A DNA stretch of 64,000 nucleotides from Cognatishimia activa (GCF_001458335.1 NZ_CYTO01000009.1:320385-384384); one strand, 5' to 3'; shown: positions 1 to 8,825, counted from the stretch's first letter. Made by a program: numbers and translations. Notes: generated from the letters alone by a model not told the origin.

Positions 1-82
1 CGTTTTTGTTGTTGATCCGCATCCTAAACTCTATGGCCAGGTATTTCGACAGGCTTTGCGACATCAACTCGGCATTAAAGCA

Positions 83-108
83 AGGGCGATCATTTTGCTG
101 ATCGCCCT
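83..108 (-). terminator. Hairpin downstream of the TRAP operon
   Basis: A perfect 10-bp inverted repeat (AGGGCGATCA / TGATCGCCCT) with a 6-nt loop lies 15 bases past the dctM stop codon. Read on the minus strand it is followed by a short T-rich stretch (TTGCTTTAAT), so it probably ends the minus-strand TRAP operon, although the U-tract is weak. The 82 bases before it cannot be assigned. Two plus-strand frames are open there, so the 3' end of an upstream gene is possible. Confidence 0.55.
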
Positions 109-122
109 CGGGGGCTATGCTC

Positions 123-1436
123 CTATTTTCCGTAAACGAGTTCTGGGAGGAACATTGTCACGGCGGGGACAAAGGTGATCACGATCAGAGTTAGAACGAT
201 CGGGATATAGAAAGGCATCATTGCCCGGACCAATGATCCATACGAGATCTTTGCCACATCCATCATAATGAACAGGATCACACCGAATGGCGGCGTTACG
301 GCTCCGATCAGCAAGTTGAAGATCATCATCACACCGAACTGCACAGGATCAATCCCAAGATAGCCCACCATCGGCCAAAGGGTTGGCACGGCAATCAGCA
401 GGATCGCTGCTGTGTCCAGAACGAGGCCGGCCAGCAATAGCATCAGGTTGATCATCAACAGAAGCAGGATTGGGTTTTCTGTGACGGACAGCAGGAAGTT
501 CTGCAGGTCTTGCGGCACGTTAAGCGCAGAAATCAGCCATTGAATTGGAGCCGCACATGCAAGGATGAAGACCAGTGCGCCGATGGTGAAAACGGTGCTC
601 TTCGTAGCATCTAGCAGTGCTGGCATGCTTAGCTCTTTCATGGCGATACCTAGGATGATCGCGTAGACAGTCACAATTGCGCCAAGCTCGGTTGGGGTGG
701 CGATACCGGTCAACAGGCCGCCGACGAGCAACAATGGGGCCATCAAGCCAGGCAGAGCGCGCCAAGCGGAACACCGAACCTCGCGCAGTGTCGCGCGTTG
801 GGTCACCGGTGCCTCCACGCGCTTCGTGACAGCGAGGAAATAGATCAGCACCATAAGGACGAAACCCAGGAACAGACCCGGGATGATGCCTGCAAGAAAC
901 AGTTTGGCGATGGATTCACCAGACAGCACCGCATAGATCACCATGATCACGGATGGCGGAATGATTGGCCCGATGATGGAGGATGCTGCTGTGACAGCTG
1001 CGGAGAAGGCTTTCGAAAACCCGGCCTTTTCCATCGCCTTAATTTCAATCGCGCCAAGGCCTGCAGCGTCAGCCGCAGCCACGCCGGACATGCCGGAGAA
1101 CACGATGGACGCAAGGATGTTCACGTGTGCCAGACCGCCATGAATATGTGCCACAAGTGTTTTCGCAAAAGCAAAGATCCGGTCTGCTATGCCGCCCACG
1201 TTGAGCAGGTTTCCGGCAAAGACAAACAATGGGATCGCCAAAAGCGGGAAGCTTTCAAGTGACGGGGTCATCCGTTCAAGGATCACCTTTGGTCCCGCGA
1301 TAGAGATCATCAGGTGGCCGCCAGTCATTTGCTGGATCAAGATAAAGATCACAGCGGCGCCGAGCATGGCAAAAGGCACCGGCATACGCAGGAAGATTAG
1401 CCCGAACAGTAGGGAAAGTAGAAGGAGAGCTTCCAT
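123..1436 (-). CDS. dctM: TRAP transporter large permease (DctM family)
   Basis: This 437-aa, very hydrophobic protein is the normal length for the large membrane subunit of a tripartite ATP-independent periplasmic (TRAP) transporter, which drives solute uptake with an ion gradient. Family hallmarks are visible: a FPLLAIPLFVFAGNLL segment near residue 65, a GMSGVAAADAAGLG segment near 115, and IIGPIIPPSVIMV near 152. About 12 membrane segments are evident. The ATG overlaps the stop of the upstream small permease by one base (TAATG), indicating translational coupling. It is the last gene of a minus-strand operon that contains a binding protein, an enolase-superfamily dehydratase and a DapA-family lyase. 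The substrate is therefore probably a sugar acid; this is inference from context. Confidence 0.93.
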   Translation of the reverse strand: MEALLLLSLLFGLIFLRMPVPFAMLGAAVIFILIQQMTGGHLMISIAGPKVILERMTPSLESFPLLAIPLFVFAGNLLNVGGIADRIFAFAKTLVAHIHGGLAHVNILASIVFSGMSGVAAADAAGLGAIEIKAMEKAGFSKAFSAAVTAASSIIGPIIPPSVIMVIYAVLSGESIAKLFLAGIIPGLFLGFVLMVLIYFLAVTKRVEAPVTQRATLREVRCSAWRALPGLMAPLLLVGGLLTGIATPTELGAIVTVYAIILGIAMKELSMPALLDATKSTVFTIGALVFILACAAPIQWLISALNVPQDLQNFLLSVTENPILLLLMINLMLLLAGLVLDTAAILLIAVPTLWPMVGYLGIDPVQFGVMMIFNLLIGAVTPPFGVILFIMMDVAKISYGSLVRAMMPFYIPIVLTLIVITFVPAVTMFLPELVYGK

Positions 1437-1927
1437 TAGACCAAGGCCTCGTTTTCGTCTTTGCGCTCGTAGATCACGTCATAGGTCGTCGATAGGATGA
1501 TCGAGCCAAAACAATAGATTAGAGGCAGAATATTGTAGTAAGCGATTGGAAAGTTAACCGGCAGCGAGATGGTGCTGCGGATGAACTGGACCTTCAGGAC
1601 CGGGGCCGTGTATGTGAGTAAAACAACCAATATAGTGATTGTGCCAAGGGACATGACGACACCCAAGAACCGTGCAACGGGACCGCGTGGGAAGAGGTCC
1701 ACCAAGATATGGCGCTTGTCTTTCGCGGCCACGCAGGCCCCAAATAGAGTGAGCAGAATGAAGAAGATGGTCACAACCTCTTCCATCCAAGCCAAGGGTG
1801 CGTTGAACACATAGCGGGCAATTACTTGGTAGATGATGGTGCCAATGATCAGCCCTACGAGGAGCATGCAGATGGCCATTTCGATTTGGCCCTGCACGCG
1901 AATGAATGATTTGAGAGCGTGACGCAT
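1436..1927 (-). CDS. dctQ: TRAP transporter small permease (DctQ family)
   Basis: A protein of about 163 aa with four predicted membrane segments, the usual architecture of the small TRAP membrane subunit. The segment APLAWMEEVVTIFFILLTL, with an acidic pair inside a hydrophobic stretch, is typical of DctQ. The start was set at the ATG at 1927 because a strong Shine-Dalgarno (AAGGAGGGGG) sits just before it; a longer reading from 1948 would lie upstream of this site. It is coupled to dctM by a TAATG overlap. About 140 bases separate it from the binding-protein gene, so the periplasmic component may be expressed at a higher level than the membrane parts. Confidence 0.9.
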   Translation of the reverse strand: MRHALKSFIRVQGQIEMAICMLLVGLIIGTIIYQVIARYVFNAPLAWMEEVVTIFFILLTLFGACVAAKDKRHILVDLFPRGPVARFLGVVMSLGTITILVVLLTYTAPVLKVQFIRSTISLPVNFPIAYYNILPLIYCFGSIILSTTYDVIYERKDENEALV

Positions 1928-2069
1928 TGCCCCCTCCTTAAAGTTCAACCCGGTTTGAGTGATTTCAAATGTAGCATGGGCTACGACCTTTGGCGCAACA
2001 TTGCACCTGAGGTTTTAAAGGAGGGCCAAGCGTGGCTCAGCCCACCTCATGAGTTATCGAAAGCGAGGC

Positions 2070-3038
2070 TTACTGCGCTTGAACTTTCTCAAACAGGCCT
2101 GCGCTCCACAGACCATCTGCTTCGGCCTTTGCCACACCTTCACGCGCCGCTGCTTGCAGGGCAGTCGTGTCGTAGTCACGCACGGTCGCACCAGTGGAAC
2201 GCATTTGATCCAACACTTCGTCACGACGCGCGCTTGCGTCGTCAAAGGCGAATTTTGCAGCGTCCTCAGCCGCAGAAACCAGGATTTCTTGGTGCTCTGC
2301 TGACATGGACTGGAACTTGGTTTCGTTAATCATGATCGCGGAAGAGGCCCAAACGTGGTTTGTCATGTAAACATTCGGTGCAACCTCATGGAAACGCTGA
2401 GAGATCGCCGCTGTTGGAGGGCCTTCAGCGCCATCCACCAGACCGGTGTTCAGACCAAGGTAAACCTCGCCCCAAGCAACCTGCGTTGGTTGCGCGCCCA
2501 GAGCGGACCACAGACCCAGATAGGATGGGATTTGTGGGATGCGCATTTTGCGGCCATCAAAGCTGCCATCCGCTGGCAGTTCATCATTCATGAACACGAT
2601 GCGTGGTTCTGTTGGGCCGCCAGACAGCACACGGATACCCGCCTTTTCGCGCATGTCTGTTGTTAGGTCTTGGAAGAGTTCGGAGCGGAAGAAATCAAAC
2701 ACGTGGTCGCTGTCACGGAAAGTGAAGCCCCAAGTCATGATCGCTGTATCTGGTGCATAGGCAGAGAGCCAAGAACCCGCGGTGCCCAACGCATCCACAG
2801 AACCCGTCGCCATTTGGTCCATCACTTGTGGTGGCGTGCCCAGCTGGGTGCCGGTGATGTAGTTCACGGTGATGTCGCCGCCGGACCGCTCTTCGACCAA
2901 GCCTTTGAAATGCTTGTTCATGCGGTCCATCTGAGAGTCGATGGCGTCAGAGTTTACAAGCGTCAGGGTTTCAGCGGAAACCCCAAATGCCATAGCGCAA
3001 GCAGCAACGGCTCCTAGCATGGTGGTTTTGATATTCAC
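2070..3038 (-). CDS. dctP: TRAP transporter periplasmic binding protein (DctP family)
   Basis: A 322-aa solute-binding protein with an N-terminal signal peptide (hydrophobic core LGAVAACAMAFGVSAE). The GTG at 3038 is preceded by GGAGGAGG at good spacing. A longer open frame to 3158 would run into the upstream dehydratase gene and lacks a ribosome site, so the shorter form is preferred. The body shows DctP-type features: a QLGTPPQVMDQMATGSVDA stretch, the PRIVFMND region with a conserved Arg that usually contacts the substrate carboxylate, and LGLNTGLVDGAEGPP. The protein should capture the substrate in the periplasm and pass it to DctQM. The neighbouring enzymes point to a sugar acid. Confidence 0.93.
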   Translation of the reverse strand: MNIKTTMLGAVAACAMAFGVSAETLTLVNSDAIDSQMDRMNKHFKGLVEERSGGDITVNYITGTQLGTPPQVMDQMATGSVDALGTAGSWLSAYAPDTAIMTWGFTFRDSDHVFDFFRSELFQDLTTDMREKAGIRVLSGGPTEPRIVFMNDELPADGSFDGRKMRIPQIPSYLGLWSALGAQPTQVAWGEVYLGLNTGLVDGAEGPPTAAISQRFHEVAPNVYMTNHVWASSAIMINETKFQSMSAEHQEILVSAAEDAAKFAFDDASARRDEVLDQMRSTGATVRDYDTTALQAAAREGVAKAEADGLWSAGLFEKVQAQ

Positions 3039-3102
3039 GGTTTTTCCTCCTCCAATGAATAATTCGGTGTTTGATGGGTTGGCGGCCGAATTGGCGCGCC
3101 GG

Positions 3103-4272
3103 TTACAAAGGTTTGAGCAGGGCGATCGCCTCCTCAGAGAGTTCGACCCCAAGCCCATGGCCAGTCGGCGGCACGTAAGCGCCGTTTTGACAGTCCATGT
3201 CCCCCTTCAGGAGGCGGCGATTAGGCTCAAAAATCGAATGTTGGAATTCGTGGAATGTTGTGGCTTCCAATGCGCTTGACGCTTGGATGCTGGCGGCCAA
3301 GAAAATGCCGCTGCCAATTGTGGCATGTGGAATCACCGCGATACCATGCGCGTGGGCCAATTCGCCGATGCGCACGAAATTCGTGATGCCTTTGTGGCCC
3401 ATTTCTGGCTGTACAATAGCGATGTCACACCGCTCCACTCGGTGCTGCATGTCAAAATGGGTGCGCCATTCCTCACCCACAGCAGTGGGTGTCTTGGTGG
3501 CTTTGGAAACCTTTTCCAATCCGGCGATGTCTTCGGTGCGAACGGGCGCTTCCGCAAACCAAAGGCCGTGCGCGGCCATGCCCTCTATCAACTCGATCGC
3601 TTCGTCAGCAGTTTGGTTCCAATGCATGTCGGCTGCAATTTGTGCGTCGGGCCCAAGTCCTGCGCGCAACGCGGCAATCTCGGCAACCGGGCCGTCATCC
3701 GCAACCGGAGCGGCAAACTTGAAGGCATTGAAACCACGGGCTTGCCACGACTGTGCCAAGGCCACGCGTTTCTCAGTTGTGTCTTCTGGCAGGCCAGAAA
3801 TATATGCTGGAATGGTTTCGTGTTTGCGGCCACCGAGTAGGCTGGCGACGGACTCTTGAGCCAGTTTGCCCGCGATGTCCCAAAGGGCGATATCAATGGC
3901 GGCCAATGCGTCGACATAAAAACCGCCAGTGTAGCCTCGAACGCGCATGAGATCGTAGAGATCGTCATAAATTGCGGCAGGATCACTTGGGTCGCGCCCG
4001 ATAGTGAAGTCCGCGAGCAAGTCATTGATCAACTCACCAACCGCACCAGGGGCAACAAGCCCGTAAGTCTCGCCCCAGCCAATTGTGCCGCCAGTGGTTT
4101 CAATCCGAACGAGGATTGAGCGATCAAATGTTGGATAGACAGTCCGGTTGCCTTTGCGCACCAAATACCCTTTGGCATTTGGTTCTTCCCCTGGCCGGGC
4201 CGCGCCTAAATAAGGCACGTCCCGAGGGAGGGTCAGCGTAAAGACTTCGACGGAATTAACGGTCTCAGACAC
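3103..4272 (-). CDS. Enolase-superfamily sugar-acid dehydratase (mandelate racemase/muconate lactonizing type)
   Basis: The 389-aa length and layout match the mandelate racemase branch of the enolase superfamily: an N-terminal capping domain and a C-terminal barrel. The candidate metal ligands are Asp215 (AADMHWN), Glu241 (WFAEAP) and Glu267 (VGEEWR). Lys185 (AFKFAA) and His316 (VIPHATIG) are candidate acid/base residues, as expected for an acid-sugar dehydratase that makes a 2-keto-3-deoxy acid. It sits in the TRAP operon next to a DapA-family lyase and opposite dgoK, so an aldonate such as galactonate or a relative is a reasonable substrate. The fold and general chemistry are secure, the exact sugar acid is not. 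The stop is 65 bases from the dctP start. Confidence 0.85.
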   Translation of the reverse strand: MSETVNSVEVFTLTLPRDVPYLGAARPGEEPNAKGYLVRKGNRTVYPTFDRSILVRIETTGGTIGWGETYGLVAPGAVGELINDLLADFTIGRDPSDPAAIYDDLYDLMRVRGYTGGFYVDALAAIDIALWDIAGKLAQESVASLLGGRKHETIPAYISGLPEDTTEKRVALAQSWQARGFNAFKFAAPVADDGPVAEIAALRAGLGPDAQIAADMHWNQTADEAIELIEGMAAHGLWFAEAPVRTEDIAGLEKVSKATKTPTAVGEEWRTHFDMQHRVERCDIAIVQPEMGHKGITNFVRIGELAHAHGIAVIPHATIGSGIFLAASIQASSALEATTFHEFQHSIFEPNRRLLKGDMDCQNGAYVPPTGHGLGVELSEEAIALLKPL

Positions 4273-4281
4273 GGATGACTC

Positions 4282-5190
4282 CTATTCTGCTGCGGCTTGG
4301 ATGATCCCAAGCTCTGCCAGGTTTGAGTCAATATCGGCGATGGCATGGTCGTCCAGTGCTGCCGTGGGAGCGCGTACGAAAGAATTTTCAAGAATACCAC
4401 GGCGGATCATGGTGTGTTTGGTCAATCTCATGCGGTAAACCGCCTGCAATGTCAGCAAGGGCAGGGTACGGACATACAGGTCGCGCGCTCTTGCGAAGTC
4501 GCCATCGCGCCAAGCTTTGTCCATTTCGACATGCTCGCCGGAAATCTCCAGAGCGGGCATCGCTGCGCAGGCACCTCGTGCGTACTCATCTAAAATATAA
4601 CGGGCCCCGCCACCGCCAATAACACCCAAAACAGTGTCGGGTTTATGTGCCAGGATTTCAGTGATGGCAGGACCAGCCGGGAGAGTTTCTTCTTTGACGT
4701 AAGCCACCTGAGGGAAGCGCTGTGCAATTTCCAGAATGGTCGCCGCGGAAAGATCAGAGCCGCGCGGGGCAGGTGCGTTTTGCAAGATGACCCGGACCTC
4801 AGGCAGCGCGCTGAAGATAGGTTCAAAAAATGCTGTCACGGCTTCAACCGCATTACCAATGGATTTTGGCGGCTGGATCATAAGCCAGTTCACGCCAAGC
4901 TTCTGTGCCACGCGACCATGCGAAATGACCTCATCTGGAGTCTCAGCGCTCGCGCCAGCGACAATCGCAATCGCACCATCAACAGATTTCACCACTTCAG
5001 ATAGCAGCGCCTCGCGCTCGTCTGGCTGAAGGTGTTCTACCTCACTGGCAAAACCCGGGAAAACGACACCGGATACGCCGGAGTCAATCGCATAGCGGAC
5101 CAGCTTTGGCATCGCCTCAAGGTCAACGCCGCCTTCGGGCGTGAAGGGGGTTGGCAGGACGGGAAGTATTCCGTTTAGAGCGTCGTGCAT
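4282..5190 (-). CDS. DapA-family (dihydrodipicolinate synthase/KDG aldolase-like) lyase
   Basis: A class I lyase of the DapA/N-acetylneuraminate lyase family, about 302 aa from the ATG at 5190. The start is uncertain: ATG at 5202 and GTG at 5232 are alternatives, but GTG 5232 overlaps the likely divergent promoter. The Schiff-base lysine is Lys166 (VAYVKEE). The family's YNxP motif reads QNAP here (Gln137), so the tyrosine of the usual proton relay is absent. Ten bases separate it from the dehydratase gene, consistent with one operon. The likely role is cleavage or dehydration of the 2-keto-3-deoxy acid formed by that dehydratase. It could also act on a phosphorylated product, since a KDGal kinase gene lies opposite. 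Confidence 0.82.
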   Translation of the reverse strand: MHDALNGILPVLPTPFTPEGGVDLEAMPKLVRYAIDSGVSGVVFPGFASEVEHLQPDEREALLSEVVKSVDGAIAIVAGASAETPDEVISHGRVAQKLGVNWLMIQPPKSIGNAVEAVTAFFEPIFSALPEVRVILQNAPAPRGSDLSAATILEIAQRFPQVAYVKEETLPAGPAITEILAHKPDTVLGVIGGGGARYILDEYARGACAAMPALEISGEHVEMDKAWRDGDFARARDLYVRTLPLLTLQAVYRMRLTKHTMIRRGILENSFVRAPTAALDDHAIADIDSNLAELGIIQAAAE

Positions 5191-5225
5191 CGTGTGGTCC
5201 ATATTGTGATACTGCAAAACATATT

Positions 5226-5255
5226 TTGACACTAGCGATGGTTGCCCGATATATC
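5226..5255 (+). promoter_or_regulatory. Probable dgoK promoter in the divergent gap
   Basis: TTGACA (5226-5231) and TATATC (5250-5255) are separated by 18 bases and point toward dgoK, about 55 bases before its ATG. A weaker minus-strand pair (TTGATA / TAGTGT, 17-base spacing) overlaps it and could serve the TRAP/dehydratase operon. The two transcripts would then share one control region. No regulator gene is present beside it. Confidence 0.5.
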
Positions 5256-5311
5256 AACCCCAGAATTCAAACCCTGAGTTCAGGCCCAAAGTTCAACGGA
5301 GAAAAACTCAA

Positions 5312-6274
5312 ATGGAAACTTCTACACGTGTCCCAAACCCCTTTGCTAAAAGGGTTATTGTTGTCGACTGGGGCACCACGTCCCTGCGTTGCATGTTGGT
5401 GGAGCCTGACGGGGAGATCGCTCGGGAAACCGAATCAAGCCGGGGGATTCGGTTCATTGCAGACCGGGCATTTGAGCCGGAATTGATGAACGCTCTGTCT
5501 TCTTGGTTTGACGAATTTGGCAATTTACCGGTGATCGCTTTGGGAATGATCACAAGCCGCAATGGCTGGATTGAGGTGCCATATGTGCGCTGCCCAGCGA
5601 CCGCATCCGACCTAGCAGACGGTATTATTCAGCGCCGTTTGCCCAATGGGGCTGATTTATATTTTTTGCCCGGGATCACGGACACAACGCGCCAGCCTTT
5701 CCCAGATGTGATGCGGGGGGAAGAGACGCAGATCCTTGGTTTTGGTCTAGATAAAGAGGCGACAATTGTTTTGCCGGGGACCCACAGTAAGTGGGCAAAA
5801 GTTGGTCAGAACCGGATCTTGGGGTTCCAGACCTTTGTGACGGGCGAGATCTTTGCCTTGATGTCAGAGCATTCTTTCATCGCCAAAGCTGCTGCGAAAT
5901 CCGAAGGCATTGATTGGGAGAGCTATGATCGTGGGGTGAGGGTGGCTGAAAATGCAACTGCTGGCGATGCCGCTTTCCTGACGCAACTCTTCTCTGTGCG
6001 AACAGGAATGTTGGCCAATGAACTCAAATCAGAAGAGATGCAGGATTATGTCTCGGGTCTATTGATTGGACTTGAGTTCCGTCAGGCACGGGATTGCGGC
6101 TGGATGAAGGCCGGGGATTCCGTTGGCATTGTGGGCAATGATGGCTTGAACGACCGTTACCGCCGAGCGGCCGCGATCTTTGATTTGGTCACGGTGGACG
6201 GCGGCGAACACGCAGCAATCGCCGGGGCATTGGAAATCTTTGCATCCGTCAAGGCGCGCTCGGACGCGGCTTGA
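5312..6274 (+). CDS. dgoK: 2-dehydro-3-deoxygalactonokinase
   Basis: A 320-aa sugar-acid kinase of the DgoK family, which phosphorylates 2-keto-3-deoxygalactonate with ATP in the De Ley-Doudoroff pathway. Diagnostic stretches are VVDWGTTSLR at the N-terminus (ASKHA phosphate-binding loop), MRGEETQILG near residue 135, VLPGTHSKW near 155 and FVTGEIFALMSEHS near 175. The ATG at 5312 has a GGAG ribosome site 10 bases upstream. It is transcribed divergently from the TRAP, dehydratase and lyase genes, which together would give uptake, dehydration, phosphorylation and cleavage. No DgoA-type KDPGal aldolase is present in the window, so either the DapA-family protein does the cleavage or the aldolase is elsewhere. 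Confidence 0.9.
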   Translation: METSTRVPNPFAKRVIVVDWGTTSLRCMLVEPDGEIARETESSRGIRFIADRAFEPELMNALSSWFDEFGNLPVIALGMITSRNGWIEVPYVRCPATASDLADGIIQRRLPNGADLYFLPGITDTTRQPFPDVMRGEETQILGFGLDKEATIVLPGTHSKWAKVGQNRILGFQTFVTGEIFALMSEHSFIAKAAAKSEGIDWESYDRGVRVAENATAGDAAFLTQLFSVRTGMLANELKSEEMQDYVSGLLIGLEFRQARDCGWMKAGDSVGIVGNDGLNDRYRRAAAIFDLVTVDGGEHAAIAGALEIFASVKARSDAA

Positions 6275-6276
6275 GT

Positions 6277-6690
6277 TTAGTCCGCTAAGGAACGGCGGAC
6301 ACGTCGGTAAGGGACCGCGTTTTTAAAGAAACGCGGTCCTTCTGGTTTAAAGCCATTGCGCTCATAAAACGGCAGTGCGCTTTCGCGCGCGTCAAACCAA
6401 AAGAAAGTCGCATCCGTTTCTTTAGCTCTCTCCAGAAGGTACGCCAGCATCTCGCTCCCAAACCCTTGTCCTTGGTAATCGGGGTCGGTCGCAAATTTAC
6501 GCAGCCGGATTCCGTCATCCTCAAAAAGCGATGCCACGCAGACCAACCCACCATCGAGAAAACCGCCGAAATGCGACGCCGTTTCATCGCCTTCGACCTT
6601 GGATTGTTCGATCGGGTGATTTGGCCAAAGTACCTTGTGACGAAGGGGGAGGGTTTCAGCGTCGCTGATGCGTTTGATCGTCAAATTCAT
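6277..6690 (-). CDS. GNAT-family N-acetyltransferase
   Basis: A 137-aa protein from the ATG at 6690; an upstream TTG at 6753 would add 21 residues but looks less likely. The acetyl-CoA binding signature of the GNAT fold is present as DYQGQGFGSEMLAYL (Q/R-x-x-G-x-G/A), followed by FYERNGFKPEG, the usual C-terminal strand of this family. The substrate cannot be told from sequence. It ends three bases from the dgoK stop on the opposite strand, a convergent arrangement with no obvious terminator between them. Confidence 0.8.
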   Translation of the reverse strand: MNLTIKRISDAETLPLRHKVLWPNHPIEQSKVEGDETASHFGGFLDGGLVCVASLFEDDGIRLRKFATDPDYQGQGFGSEMLAYLLERAKETDATFFWFDARESALPFYERNGFKPEGPRFFKNAVPYRRVRRSLAD

Positions 6691-6817
6691 TTTGGCGTTG
6701 CTTATCCCTTTTTGTATTCGGCTTTGTACGTTGCCACCGTGGGCTGTTTTCAATGCTAGCCAATTCTGAATTGCCTTTCAGTATTTTGATTTCGCGTTTT
6801 TGGAACGCCGACCCCCC

Positions 6818-6846
6818 TTGCAAACAAGGCCATTCCCGCCTATACG
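6818..6846 (+). promoter_or_regulatory. Probable rpsA promoter
   Basis: TTGCAA (6818-6823) and TATACG (6841-6846) are separated by exactly 17 bases. Transcription from here would give a leader of roughly 185 nt before the rpsA ATG. No other gene is apparent between 6691 and 7040. Confidence 0.5.
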
Positions 6847-6889
6847 CCCCCTTGTCTGACGACCGTTAAGAGTCGCAAATCTGGTGAGC

Positions 6890-6915
6890 AGGGCCAAAGG
6901 GAAACCTTCGGCCCT
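6890..6915 (+). promoter_or_regulatory. Stem-loop in the rpsA leader
   Basis: AGGGCCAAAGG and CCTTCGGCCCT form an 11-bp stem with one mismatch, closed by a GAAA tetraloop, about 125 bases before the rpsA start codon. It is followed by a T/G-rich run (TTGTTGTTTGTG). It may be an attenuator or an autoregulatory S1-binding structure. It could also be a plain terminator for readthrough from upstream. Confidence 0.45.
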
Positions 6916-7039
6916 TGTTGTTTGTGTATTTTCACCAATGTTTGCAACGCTTTAGCACGCGGCGTTAGATGCAACGAAACCAAGACCGGCGGAGACAACC
7001 GCGCGGCCAGAAAACATTGTTAAAGGAAACTGAGACCAC

Positions 7040-8719
7040 ATGGCTCAAGCAACATCTATGGAGGAATTCGAAGCCCTCCTGCAAGAAAGCTTCGAAATGG
7101 ACACCCCAGAAGAGGGTTCCGTTGTTAAAGGCAAGATCATCGCAATTGAAGCGGGTCAGGCCATCATCGACGTAGGCTACAAAATGGAAGGCCGCGTTGA
7201 ACTTAAAGAATTCGCAAACCCTGGCGAAGCTCCTGAAGTTTCCGTTGGCGACGAGGTAGAAGTTTACCTGCGCGCAGCTGAAAACGCTCGTGGCGAAGCG
7301 GTTATCTCTCGTGAGATGGCACGTCGCGAAGAAGCATGGGATCGCCTGGAAAAAGCATACGCAGACGATGCACGCGTTGAAGGCGCGATCTTCGGACGCG
7401 TTAAAGGTGGCTTCACAGTCGATCTGGGCGGCGCTGTTGCGTTCTTGCCTGGCTCCCAAGTTGACGTACGTCCTGTACGTGACGCGGGCCCACTGATGGG
7501 TCTGAAGCAGCCATTCCAAATCCTGAAAATGGACCGTCGCCGTGGCAACATCGTTGTGTCCCGTCGTGCGATCCTGGAAGAGTCCCGCGCAGAACAGCGT
7601 GCTGAGGTTATCGGCAAGCTGGCAGAAGGTGATGCGGTTGACGGTGTTGTTAAGAACATCACTGAATACGGTGCATTCGTTGACCTGGGCGGCGTTGACG
7701 GCCTGCTGCACGTCACCGACATGGCATGGCGTCGTGTGAACCACCCATCTGAGATCCTGACAATCGGTGAAACCGTTAAGGTTCAGGTCATCAAGATCAA
7801 CAAAGAGACACACCGTATCTCCTTGGGCATGAAACAGCTGATGGAAGATCCATGGGATCTGGTTGCTGCGAAATACCCACTGGAATCTGTGCACACTGGT
7901 CGCGTCACCAACATCACCGATTACGGTGCATTTGTTGAGCTGGAAGCAGGCGTTGAAGGTCTGGTACACGTTTCTGAAATGTCTTGGACTAAGAAGAACG
8001 TACACCCAGGCAAGATCGTTTCTACTTCTCAAGAAGTCGAAGTCATGGTTCTGGAAATCGACGGCACCAAGCGCCGCGTTTCCTTGGGTCTGAAACAGAC
8101 ACAGCGCAACCCATGGGAAGTGTTTGCTGAATCTCACCCAGAGAACACCGAGGTTGAGGGCGAAGTTAAGAACATCACCGAATTCGGTCTGTTTATCGGC
8201 CTGCCAGGTGACATCGACGGTATGGTTCACCTGTCCGACATCTCTTGGGATGAGCGCGGCGAAGACGCGATCCAGAACTACCGCAAAGGCGACGTCGTCA
8301 AAGCGGTTGTGTCTGAAGTTGACGTTGAAAAAGAGCGTATCTCTCTGTCCATCAAAGCACTGGGTGGCGACAAGTTCGCAGACGCAGTTGGTGGCGTGAA
8401 GCGTGGCTCTATCGTAACTGTTGAAGTGACTGCGATCGAAGATGGCGGCATCGAAGTGGAATACGAAGGCATGAAATCCTTCATCCGCCGTTCTGACCTG
8501 GCGCGCGATCGTGCAGACCAGCGTCCAGAGCGCTTCAATGCAGGCGACAAAGTTGACGTACGTGTAACCAATGTTGACTCCAAGACTCGCCGTCTGGGTC
8601 TGTCCATCAAGGCACGCGAAATCGCGGAAGAGAAAGAAGCGGTACAACAGTACGGTTCTTCCGACTCCGGCGCGTCCCTGGGCGACATCCTGGGCGCAGC
8701 TCTGAAGGGCGACGAATAA
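7040..8719 (+). CDS. rpsA: 30S ribosomal protein S1
   Basis: A 559-aa protein built from six S1 (OB-fold) RNA-binding repeats, as expected for S1, which helps mRNA dock on the 30S subunit. Repeat signatures include VDGVVKNITEYGAFVDLGG, RVTNITDYGAFVELE and EVKNITEFGLFIGLPG. The ATG at 7040 follows AAAGGAAAC. Codon use is strongly biased, fitting very high expression. The gene has its own long structured leader and a strong terminator directly after it, so it is probably a separate transcript from the helicase. In related bacteria cmk usually precedes rpsA; here a GNAT gene on the other strand lies upstream instead. Confidence 0.98.
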   Translation: MAQATSMEEFEALLQESFEMDTPEEGSVVKGKIIAIEAGQAIIDVGYKMEGRVELKEFANPGEAPEVSVGDEVEVYLRAAENARGEAVISREMARREEAWDRLEKAYADDARVEGAIFGRVKGGFTVDLGGAVAFLPGSQVDVRPVRDAGPLMGLKQPFQILKMDRRRGNIVVSRRAILEESRAEQRAEVIGKLAEGDAVDGVVKNITEYGAFVDLGGVDGLLHVTDMAWRRVNHPSEILTIGETVKVQVIKINKETHRISLGMKQLMEDPWDLVAAKYPLESVHTGRVTNITDYGAFVELEAGVEGLVHVSEMSWTKKNVHPGKIVSTSQEVEVMVLEIDGTKRRVSLGLKQTQRNPWEVFAESHPENTEVEGEVKNITEFGLFIGLPGDIDGMVHLSDISWDERGEDAIQNYRKGDVVKAVVSEVDVEKERISLSIKALGGDKFADAVGGVKRGSIVTVEVTAIEDGGIEVEYEGMKSFIRRSDLARDRADQRPERFNAGDKVDVRVTNVDSKTRRLGLSIKAREIAEEKEAVQQYGSSDSGASLGDILGAALKGDE

Positions 8720-8753
8720 GTCGACCTTTAGATCAGCGATCTAAAAACCTTTT

Positions 8754-8787
8754 GGTCTCGCCCAATCGGGCGGGACCTTTCCTTTTT
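8754..8787 (+). terminator. Rho-independent terminator of rpsA
   Basis: A 10-bp stem (GGTCTCGCCC / GGGCGGGACC, one G-U pair) with an AATC loop is followed by TTTCCTTTTT. It stands 34 bases after the rpsA stop codon. Confidence 0.85.
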
Positions 8788-8825
8788 CGGCTCCCCTTGG
8801 AGCCACCTTTTGAAAGATCCCTTAC

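Noticed and set aside
1-82. Possible 3' end of an upstream plus-strand gene
   Set aside because: Two frames are open but too short to recognise; one would run through the hairpin into dctM. Not enough evidence to annotate.
6965-8647. A 560-codon open frame antisense to rpsA
   Set aside because: It is a by-product of the strong codon bias of rpsA. Its product is rich in Phe, Cys, Asn and His, with no recognisable domain, and there is no ribosome site.
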